In this document: positions 47,544-64,000 of the stretch, piece after piece | How the letters are laid out: the number at the start of each line of letters is the position of its first letter | Position numbering within the stretch: position 1 is the stretch's first letter | NCBI RefSeq assembly: GCF_036324505.1 | Contig: NC_086358.1 | Location: 3,285,868-3,349,867, forward strand | DNA: 64,000 bases | Origin: Eleginops maclovinus | Taxonomy: Eukaryota; Chordata; Actinopteri; Perciformes; Eleginopidae | Direction: 5' to 3' | Position numbers and translations under genes: made by a program | Notes under the pieces: model-generated | What the model saw: the letters and a program-made list of their open reading frames with translations, nothing else | Database searches by the model: none | Told to the model about the DNA's origin: nothing

Positions 47544-50500
47544 GAGAGGCAGGATATCGGTTGCCATGATGGATCTATATTCAGATACACACATATTATA
47601 CATATGTAATGCTATACTACTAATAATAATTGATAACTTAGCGGTTAAGCTTAATAAATATATAACCTGTATTGATTACATAGAAGAACTTCCTGTTATT
47701 GAGGTATTGCTATATGACATGTAACGCTGAACTAGACGACTATAGTGACTTTTATTTGTTATAATTCTCTTTATTTTAGTCATTTGTTTCCTTCTGTGCG
47801 GGTTGTTCCAGACAGAGTTTGTGTAGAGGGGCTTGAAGCAGAGATTGAGTTTAATATTTAATCCAAAAGAAGTTTGTTTTATTTGTTTACGTTTTAAGCA
47901 GCTAAACTGGACGCACACAATGGGTTCTCGTTCTGCAAAGTGTAGGTTTAACATAAGAGAATCTCCACTTTATACTTAAAAAAAGTCATCAAAATGTTGC
48001 TAAATCAACAAATGGCTTCAATTCCCGACTTACTGAAGTTGTTTTGAACTCGAAAATGATTTAGAATTGGAGGAAAATGTCAAATAAAGTATAAAGAAGA
48101 GAAGATTAGCGTACGTTTTTTTTGTTATATTTCATTCTCTGGATAAATAGAGAAATCGTGCCACATCAAAATCTGCAGTGTCTTCATTATCCCACTCTTA
48201 ACAGCTGACTTAATGCCCAAAATCATACTTTTTGCTCCCTAAAACGTCGGATCGGACGTCAGTTTTCCTGCAGTTAAATAGTTGCTAAGGAGCCCTGCTC
48301 TGGAACAGCCCCTGGTATTAGCTTCTTGGAGGGATCGTATTACTACTCCTAGTATTATGATGAATATGATGACGATAATGATTGCTATTTCTATTTCTTC
48401 TCTATATATGCTATTGATATATGTATGTTAATTGCAATGTATAACTCTCTTTATATATGTATCCATGTATGAATATAATAATTAACAGTGAATATGTATG
48501 CGCAGGGAGGCAGTGAGCAGGAAACTTAAATGTGAGGCTCTTTTTAAAGTCCTGCAGGGGTAAGTAGAGGACATTTCACACAATATATATCAATGTTGTC
48601 TGAGCTTTGTTTGTAAGCCTTAAGATTATTTGGGCGCTGGCCAGAGATGAAAAAAAAGGAGGTTTACAGAATATAAATAACCTGTTTCTCGCTCACTGCC
48701 CGTGCTGTGCGTTCTTGTTTAAAATTCACCCGGCAAAGACAGATACGGAAAAACAAAAAGCATACATAGTAGCCTATATATACTCCCATATAGCGCCTTA
48801 TTCGATATATAAGATAATACATACCCCCTATTGTATAATCCTGCTTACTATATACAGAATATAATACCTGATACCTATTATAATACTTAGAGGCCCTTAT
48901 AAGGTCATTTAGATAAGAGATAATGGAGATGGGTTTTTTTCTGTGGCTGTGGAAGAGATCGCAAGGTGTGTTAAAGAAGTGCCACACACTCAAATGCTCT
49001 TTACCCGTCAATCATTGTTGTTTCAGGATATTCAAAAGAGCAGCAACTATCTGAAAACGATGGTGAAACAACCAAAAAGTTGGAATTTATTTTTCCTATT
49101 TGGATTTAGCCGTGTGATTGTTTGCTTGTGAAAATAAAAAGCTGAGCATTTGAGCGGGGGTCCTCTTGGAGAAAGACACTGATGATTTGCACAGGAAAAC
49201 AAATTACAGTGAATCCTTTGCTGCATGAAAATGGGTGAAACTGACACAAACTGGAGGGGAGGAAGCTCTCTGATCCATAAATCCCACGTGATAATGTAAG
49301 CTGTTTTATTTACAGGTGTTATCAAACGACAGGCTACGGTTAATTGTCAAGTTAAATCTTTATTTTTAACGAATTAATCTTGAATTTCTAAAGTACTAAA
49401 CTGTGTTTCCTGGGAAATCAGACGCTGGAAACGCTTTTGAGTAGTTATAATTACAAGGCATTTTACTTCCTACTCTATATTAAACCCTAACTACGTTCTC
49501 AGCCTACCTTACAGACCAAAAATAGCTAATAGCCATTCGAGTTTAAGAGTTGTTATGGACTGATGATCACCAGCGATTATTCACACACACACACCCTTCC
49601 CACATGTTGTCGTTTGATTCCCAACGCACACGTCACAGCCACAAAAAAAATCTTAATTTGTCAGTTTTCAATCAGTTAGGATATATTGGTTATTTGACTT
49701 GTGTTCAGCAGCTCTGATGAAGACACCAGGGTTGTTAGAAGTGGAAAAAACAAAGGCCTCTTTTTGTACTGTATTTTTTCATTTTGTTTTTATGTGTTAT
49801 CTTTTACTCAACTTTGTTTTCCCTGTTCTCCTCCCTGGTTGGAAGTTCATGATATCATAAGTGGACCAAATCTCTTGAAAGCATTTAATAAACGGACTGT
49901 TTTAGAAAAAGATCAAGTGGTTTCGCTTCCTTTATTCAAGCATACGATCAGATATCAATTAAACATGATTGCATTTCACAGTTTTTAAGAGCAGGCCCGG
50001 TCTCCCTGCGTCACTGCGCCTTGTGCTTATCAACTCTTGCTTTTGTATCAAATGCCTTTTCTTGCCGACTCGGTGCTTTTATATCTAAAAAATGTGGAAC
50101 TGATGCCTCACCTTTGCCCCTTTTCCGCCAAACTGGTTCCAGGGCCGGTTCTGGACTAGAGCGTGTTTACTCCATGCCTCTACAAGTCAAAAATGCATGC
50201 TGTGAGAAAATTATAGTATTAAAGGTTGTATCGTACAAGAAAATCCAGCAGAAATCGTCCCTAAAAGGCAACAATCCTGCTTTTAAAATGATTAAAAAGT
50301 ATACTTTTGAATATCTAAACACATATATTATTGTATATACATATAAGTATGACAAATGTCAATGGTTGATATTTAGTAAATACTACTCTCGATTTTAAAC
50401 TCCCTTATTTAGTGTGACTTTACTTTAAAAAATGATAATTAATTAGTCATATTTACATGCAATGGTTTTAAAGCTCACCAAATATTTCCTGGTGTTTCTT

Positions 50501-50650
50501 TTTGACCATGCAGGAGCATTTACAAGTGTGTATTTATATATATATACATTTACATTTAATTTACTTTCCGATTTTTACGTTACGCCCTACATTCATGGTC
50601 CCTTTTATTTAACCTTAATTCAACTTCGGCTCATGATTGATTGTCGACGT
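46600..50650. other. Intergenic region between zc3h7b and tef
   Basis: No gene is supportable in about 4 kb. The sequence is AT-rich with a CA run (47497-47539). A promoter-like 'tccaatgggagttgtacttc' lies at about 46850. Open frames here are short, of low complexity and without recognisable domains. Confidence 0.5.
47497..47539. repeat. (CA)n microsatellite
   Basis: A pure CA run of 43 bp in the zc3h7b-tef intergenic region. Confidence 0.95.
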
Positions 50651-50659
50651 TATGACGGA

Positions 50660-50955
50660 CATATGTTCTGACCAATAGCCGTTCTTTCCGTCGAGGCTGA
50701 GAGAAAGCGCACTGCTGATTGGTTGTGGATGAGCTGAGTAGGAAAGCACGCTTCTGATTGGCTACGGGGAGAAGAGTGGGCGGGCAGTGTTAAGTAACCT
50801 GTAGGGCTCAGAGTCCAGGCAAACAACCAGTTTAAGTTTTATTTTGCCATGTGAGCTGTGACGCTCTTGTACGACTCATTATACTTCTTTCTAATAATTG
50901 CTTCTTGTCCCGCGTGTTCATCTGTTGACTTGATTGTAATTTAAAGAAAAACAAC
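50660..50955 (+). promoter_or_regulatory. tef: tef upstream promoter (P1)
   Basis: Within 130 bp there are three CCAAT-type boxes (gaccaatagcc, ctgattggttg, ctgattggcta) and a GC box (gtgggcgggc). The first coding exon (ATG at 50956) follows without an intervening splice acceptor. This is a compact CCAAT/GC promoter for the short-leader isoform. Confidence 0.6.
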
Positions 50956-57955
<7,000 letters not shown>

Positions 57956-59425
57956 GGGAACATAAACACATGCATCTGTACAGCTGACAGAATCAGTTTC
58001 CACATGTAGGGTTAAACGCACACTTTGGGCATTGTTGTTATAAACATGACCTGGTGTTTAGTTATTCTGCTGATGTTAAAATCCACTGTTTACAACAGGA
58101 GAGGAAGAAGACCGTCACAGAGAGAGTTCTACACTTCTGATACGTGCACATCAGCACGGGTGAAATCTGAGCCGGTAGTCAAGCTAAAAAAAACAGACAC
58201 TCCTCCTCACCACAGCACCAGACACTTCCTGGTTATGATGGATGGGCATTTCTATCAGACACAATAGAGAGAAACTAAACCTGTGCGTTACAAAACGTCA
58301 GATATCTTTAGTGTTTCAAAAACAACATATTTACTATTCTTCTGAAAGCGGAGTTATTCTGCAAATCACTTGCAGTCTCTAAAATGTGACGACAGACATT
58401 CAAAGCTTGAATTGAAAACAATCACCAAAGGTTTTGTATTTAATTTAAAGAACATTCAGCTCCAGATCTTGTGTATAATCTCTGCTGTTGTGATGTCCCC
58501 CCCCCCTCCTCTGCTTGTCGTTCATCCTTGTTCTCTTGTCTTTAAAGTGCGCCGCCAGAAGACCAATAGACAGCCGTTGATTTATGAATTTATTTCTTCT
58601 AACGAATAAATAAATTACCATCAATCAGGCAAACGCAGAAGAGGAGGTGCAGGTACAGACCCAGCCGTCTGGTTTTATTTTTTTTAAGAATTTTATTTAC
58701 CATCTATGCGAGTGAGAGGATTTTCAAGTGCTTCGTGCACTTTCTATAGGAAGTGTACTTTTATCCTGTCTGTAAGCCGAACCAGATCATTTGTTATGGA
58801 GAAGGTTTCAGTTTTTTTGATTATGTGACAGATTGTGTGAAGGGCTGGACTTTTCTTGGCCCACAAAACAATTTTATCTACGACATTTCCAATAATTTAG
58901 CTTCTTCAGGGGATTGCAGTGGAAAAGCGCAGCCATATTCACTTGTCTTCTACTCGTCCATTTACATAAATAACCTTTCAGATGTTTAAAATCCACCGAT
59001 GCATGTGCTGTAAATAGATGTAGCCTGGAATAATACTTTCTAGACTTTTTATTGTTCTCTATTTTGTTCAAATGTGTTACGTGTAAGTTGAGTTTTTGAA
59101 ACACTGTAAGTTTTGGATAAATTTCAAGCAATGGAAGAAAAAGTTTATTGTAAATTCCTGAAATATAAAACCTCTCGCTGATGTTTGCATCCATAAAGCT
59201 GTGCATGTTTTAAAATGGCTATAGCAGGCTGTATCTGATGCTCGCAGCACTTAAATGAGTGCCTTATTGAAGGTAGACAGAGTGGAAATGATTGACTCAA
59301 TAAACCTAAAGAAGCATGTTGTCTGCTCAGAAAATATTTCCTTATTTTATTTACAGTCGGCTGCTTGAAATGTTCCCAAAACTAAATATTCAAAGCCTTC
59401 GACGAGGTTAAACGTTTATTTAGAT
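57956..59425 (+). other. tef: tef 3' UTR
   Basis: Sequence after the TAA at 57953-57955. Candidate poly(A) signals are overlapping AATAAA motifs near 58605-58614 and AATAAA at 59299-59304, the latter followed by a GT-rich stretch. A long 3' UTR is usual for TEF. No coding sequence is visible. Confidence 0.5.
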
Positions 59426-59972
59426 CAGGGGTTTCCAAACTTTTTTCACCGGGGGCCACATACAGAAAAATATAGGGAGAGCTGGGCCACTTTATAGAGG
59501 TGAACAGTCGTCTCAAAAGTGAAGTTATATGTTAGCAAAAAGAATGAAATGTAGGAGAATAATGCGCGATACTTGAAAACCCTTTCGGGAAAAAACAGCC
59601 TACATCCCGTCTGTCTTTAGGGGTTCATTTATTCCGTTGGCAGCTCCTTCCTTAAAACAGGAGGCTCAGATTGATGATAATAAGAGTAAATATGAAGGTT
59701 ATATTTCAAGCTCGTTCTAGAAATAAGTTATTGTTTTGGTTTTTTGATCAACTCAGGTTTGTTAGAAAATGTTTTACATTTTAAATGGCTGAATTTATTT
59801 GAAATTGGGCTCATTAATATAGGTTAACATATATATTTTAAAGTGCAATATAAGACAAGCAGAAGTTTAATGTGGGGCAATATTGCATTATACGTTTAGA
59901 ATTTGCAGAGGGCCGATTCAAAATGGCCTGCGGGCCGCATTTGGCCCCCCGGCCGTAGTTTGGACACCCCTG
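59426..59972. mobile_element. Non-autonomous hAT-type DNA transposon
   Basis: The element begins 'caggggtttccaaac' and ends 'gtttggacacccctg', an imperfect terminal inverted repeat. It is flanked on both sides by the identical 8-bp ATTTAGAT (59418-59425 and 59973-59980). Eight-base target duplications and CAGGGG..CCCCTG ends are diagnostic of hAT (Charlie-like) elements. Its 547 bp contain no transposase. It includes 'ccgggggccac' near the left end and 'gcgggccgcatttggc' near the right. Confidence 0.92.
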
Positions 59973-59980
59973 ATTTAGAT

Positions 59981-61389
59981 TGTCAGAAGAGTTTTCACCA
60001 TTTTGATTATTTGTGTTTTTGCTGAGGTGTTTGTTGCCAACTCATTCTTTTTTTACAAACAGGAAACTTTAGTAAATGCAGACTGTATTTTTGGGATGTC
60101 TGTTTTAAAATTGAACCCTTAATGCCGTGCAAAGTCTGCCAGTTTACAGGGATCAAAATGTGTCAATCAAACATAACTCTTATTTTACTGTCTTATTTCT
60201 GGCATAAGGGAAAGCCTTTTTGTTCTTGTGTTGCTTTGCTTTTAACCTTAAACATAGTGACTGTAACCAAAACTACTTGAATGTTATTCATTTAGAATTA
60301 ACTAACAGGTCATTTTAGTTTGGAGTTTATTTTTGGCATGAATTATGAGTTTTGCCGTTTGCTGTAATAAATATTGCTTCTGACTTTCACCTTAAAAAAA
60401 GGCCTTTTGTTAAAGGTTCGTTTTTAACCTTCCTGGTTCTGTCTTTGTATTTCTTTTAGTGGAGCAGATAACAACATATTTTCAGAGGAATCGTTCAAAT
60501 GGTGATACAAGGACCAAAATTGGCCCACACATAATCCTTAGACATTAGACTTTTCAAAAAGTACGCGGGCCACTTGAACTTCAAGAGGACCGCCGTAAGC
60601 AGTAATAAATATGCACAGACCTGGCCCATATGGATGATTCTGACATCGATATATACATTTTTTACCGCCATGTAGAATCCAAATCTGGGACCCTTAAACC
60701 TCTCAAAAGCTCACCTTTGCCTTATTCTGGCCTTAGATCAAAATAATCCACTATGGTAGCTCACGGGCTAAACCAGGTGAGGGTCTCTGTGTGTGATTAA
60801 GCATTTCAGACTCTTAACACATTGTGCATGAAGACAGCACCCACAGCTGATTGATGTGGAACATGTCCCGGGAATGAGAACTGAATTGGATGCACCCCCA
60901 GTGCGGGGGGAGAGAGAGTCAGAAAAGAGTGGATGTCAAGGCACAGCCAGCGCACACTGGTGATATCACACTGCTGTGAAACTCAGCATGGGGTTCAGTG
61001 TCAGCTAAACAAGCTTTACTGTAATTAGTAGTAGTGGTAATAGTATAGTTTAGTGTCGCAAATGATATCTAATTCAAGCCTCACAACAGTTAGCTAGTAG
61101 TTAGATAGCCGCACCTGAATCGACAGGGTGTGCCAGCGCGGGAGAGCCGAGCCAAGGGTGACGGGGCTTTACATGACTTTGCATGTAGTCACCCAGAAGG
61201 TGTACAGATCGCACTGGACTTAAATGGCACTGGGTGAACGATCGGGCTAGGTGTAGGATTTATGTCTTAACCTAGTTGTATCCCTGAATGTGTATAGTCA
61301 TACTGTGGTAAAAGGGTAAACCCTCGGAGACCAAATTAAGTTCAGACGGACCTGCAATATTCAGACTCGCAGATATAGTCAACCTGTAC
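59981..61389. other. Region between the hAT element and the mobile-element gene
   Basis: No gene is visible. AATAAA at 60366-60371 could be a distal tef poly(A) signal. From about 60480 the sequence becomes less AT-rich ('gcgggccacttgaacttc', 'ctggcccatatggatgat') and may already belong to the large element whose ORF remains follow. Confidence 0.4.
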
Positions 61390-63300
61390 AAACACCGGAT
61401 GTTAACGCCACCAGACTGAAGGACACACTGTTGGCTGAAATACCTGTGCTGGAAGCTCACAAGAAGAGAAGAGATGTCCTGTTGGCTTTCCAAAACGATG
61501 TAGGCTTTGCCCTGTCACAAGCCTCTGACTATAGTGATGCTATGACACTTGCCAAAGCAGCCAAGATCTTAAGGAGACACATGCTGGACCACACGTTTTC
61601 CTTTGATGGAACCTTCCATGAGGGATGTATTGAGGATGCCATTCCACCCAGCCTTCTTCAATTTGTAGGCATGATTGAACACGGGGCTGACATCAAATCG
61701 CAACTGAGATTTGGTGCCTCCAAGTCAGACCTGCAATTGCACAGCTCCTGCAGTATAACTGCTACACAAGACACAAGGAAGGAGCATCGACTCACAGGCA
61801 TTCCAAAGATCGGGAAGCACCATTCCCCATCTACATGGGAAGGTCAATATATGCCAAGACCAGGAAGAGGATGCTGGTGACAATGCTTCATGAACATGGC
61901 CTTAGCATTTCATATGACAGAGTACTTGAAATATCTGGCACCAGCATCTCAGCTTTCCAACATCCAACCAAAGACAACCAGGGTGAATACCGTGAACCTG
62001 TGAGATTTGGAGAGGAGACAGTTCCAGAACTGCCTGACTCCTTCACCAATATACGCCCAGCCTTCTTCACCAAGAAGAAGCCTTCTCCTCCACATAGCCG
62101 TCCTGTGCAATGGCAATGGAGTATGAGTGGCTGGAAATAGACAGATAGGGCAGTGAACATGACCTGGCCAGCCCACCATGCTTCCAAGAAGAGAAGCCCT
62201 GAAGCTGAGGTTAGCATAACATCACTGCTACCTCTCTTGTGAGATCCAGCCCACTCGGTTGCTACCGTCAGACATGTCATGGACAAAGTCAAAGAGACTG
62301 TATCTTTCCTGAATCCAGGTCAGATACCTGTCATGACTGCCGACCAGCCAATCTATGCATTGGCAAAGCAAATCCAGTGGCACTGGCCTGAGTAGTATGG
62401 TGAGGATAAGTTTGTCATAATGTTTGGAGGCCTACACATCGAGATGGCTGCACTGAAGTCAATTGGAACACTTCTACAGGAGAGTGGTTGGACAGGAGCC
62501 CTGGTGGAGGCAGGGGTGGCTTCCTCTGGGACCGCAAAATCTTTCCTATCAGCAGCAAGCATCACTAAGACACGCCAGGCCCACCAGATAACAGCATGCA
62601 GTCTCTACCTGCTGTTGAAGGCAGCCTACAATGACTATTGCACTGAGGCAGCTGGCAACTCTGAGGAAGTGCTATGCTTTGATGCTTGCTGTGATAGCTT
62701 GCAATCTTCAAAGTCCGCTGTTTCATTTCTGGAGTTTGGTGCTGTCCATGGAACTGGCGATCCTACTACAGATCCGAGCATTCAGGGAAGCCAACTTCAA
62801 CCTGTACTGCCAAGCAATGACTGAGCTCATCCCATACTACTTTGCCAACAACAACACTGACTATGCACGCTGGCTCCCCATCCATCTCCGAGACATGGTG
62901 ACCCTCGAAGAGAAACATCCCCAGCTGGCCCAGGAGTTTGCGAGTGGTTTGTTGTTCACAAGTCAAGGCGAGAGTTCTCTGCAATGGCTATTGACCAGGC
63001 TCATGAGTAGCCAAATGCTGTTATCAAAGCTGACGGGGGAGCAGTTGGTATAACTGAAGATCCCTCAGCACTGAGGAGATGGATGATAGCTGGTCCTCAA
63101 GTCTGCCACCTGGTTGCACAGTACGAGGCAGCATCTGAAGGGATGCACAAAGAGTGGAGATACATGGAAGGTCTTCTGGACAACACTTCCACCCATTGCA
63201 GAGAGTTGCCAACAGCTGACCAAGTGTGGATGCCATTCAGAATGCCATGGAAGGTGCAAATGCTACCGATAAGGTCTTACCTGCACAAGACTATGTAGGA
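61390..63300 (+). pseudogene. Decayed multicopy mobile-element gene, family not named
   Basis: Coding-like sequence on the plus strand is broken by frameshifts and stops. Readable blocks include LKDTLLAEIPVLEAHKKRRD and IPPSLLQFVGMIEHGADIKS (frame from 61431), then a one-base shift near 61735 into a frame reading FPIYMGRSIYAKTRKRML, with GTSISAFQHPT further on. A later frame (62420 on) has MFGGLHIEMAALKSIG and another (62631 on) ANNNTDYARWLPIHLRDM. I recall similar high-copy proteins in fish and cnidarians, where they behave like mobile-element genes, but I cannot name the family or its enzymatic class. Multiple breaks mean this copy is not functional. Confidence 0.6.
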
Positions 63301-64000
63301 GCAAGTGTGAGGGTTAGGAAAAGTTCAAATTCCCTATACTTTTAGACACCAAGATCATCCAAATTGATCAAAGTGGAGAGATTATGTGTCAAATGTCCCC
63401 ATTTCCAAGTCTGCATGGTGCCCATCTTGGAAAATGGGCGGCCATCTTGAATTTCAAGTACTTTTTCAAAAGAGTAATGTCTAAGGAGTATTTGTACCAA
63501 GTTTGGTGCTTGTATCCCTATTTGAACGATTGTTTCACTTATCTGCTCCACTTTTTGTAAAGAAACGCGTTGGCATTTTGAGTGTAGCTACCTTTGGTCT
63601 TATACAGTACGTATGAATAAAGCTTTGTTGAGAAAGTCTTTGTGTTCTCTTGTTTTCTATGTACATTCTTCACAAGATTTAAGCAGTAAGGTCATTAAAA
63701 AAAAGAAACTGTCAAATAAATGCAATATTAAATATTTTATTTTCCAACAAACTCGTCCTATATCAAATATATTGTTTATTAAAAAAATAACCCTTTAATT
63801 TCTAGGAAAACATAATGCCACTTTTGCCTTAAAGGAAAAAATACATTTCGTTTTAGCCGTTTCTCTCAGATGCGTTCAAGCCAGATAATGCATCCAGTCT
63901 CCACCTTCATTTACAATGTAGAGCGGATTTAGTTGACTATATTTTATAGTAATACCCTTTTGTTATTGTTTATATATTTATATGTATAGCAGTGCAGTAA
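63301..64000. other. Right edge of the window
   Basis: No gene is supportable. 63310-63560 contains 'ggaaaatgggcggccatctt' and related non-coding sequence that may be the 3' part of the preceding element. The rest is AT-rich. Confidence 0.45.

Overview
This is vertebrate genomic DNA, almost certainly from a teleost fish. Exons are short with GT-AG introns, CA/GT microsatellites are long and frequent, fish-type tRNA-derived SINEs and hAT-type elements are present, and the recognisable proteins are vertebrate nuclear and matrix proteins. No prokaryotic, plasmid, phage or CRISPR signal is present. I reconstructed exons by hand from splice consensus, reading phase and remembered family sequence; no alignment was run.

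Gene order, left to right: (1) ep300 coding exon 1 on the minus strand (2485-2566), with the gene running off the left edge. (2) l3mbtl2 on the plus strand (6890-13748), 17 coding exons, with a THAP zinc-finger exon spliced in frame ahead of the normal FCS finger and four MBT repeats. (3) chadl on the minus strand (27563-16397), 10 coding exons, two leucine-rich blocks. (4) rangap1 on the minus strand (35488-30975), 15 coding exons. (5) zc3h7b on the plus strand (38918-46240), 20 coding exons, with a shortened C-terminus. (6) tef on the plus strand (50956-57955), two alternative first exons, a PAR domain and a bZIP. This set of neighbours matches human 22q13.2 (EP300, L3MBTL2, CHADL, RANGAP1, ZC3H7B, TEF). 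The visible difference is ep300, which here is head-to-head with l3mbtl2.

The genes do not form one pathway. ep300, l3mbtl2 and tef act in chromatin or transcription, zc3h7b is an RNA-binding factor, rangap1 drives the Ran GTPase cycle, and chadl is a secreted collagen-associated protein.

The repeat landscape is the most unusual part. chadl intron 2 is a roughly 46-copy 22-bp minisatellite whose unit includes the exon 2 splice donor. The chadl 3' end has been re-copied as degenerate tandem units downstream of its stop. chadl intron 5 contains a 291-codon ORF of unknown family beside a partial tandem copy. rangap1 exon 9 lies between two GT tracts. The far right of the window holds a well-bounded hAT-like element (59426-59972) and a decayed multi-kilobase mobile-element gene (about 61.39-63.3 kb). 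The best candidates for something undescribed are the THAP-L3MBTL2 architecture, the splice-site minisatellite and the intron 5 ORF family.
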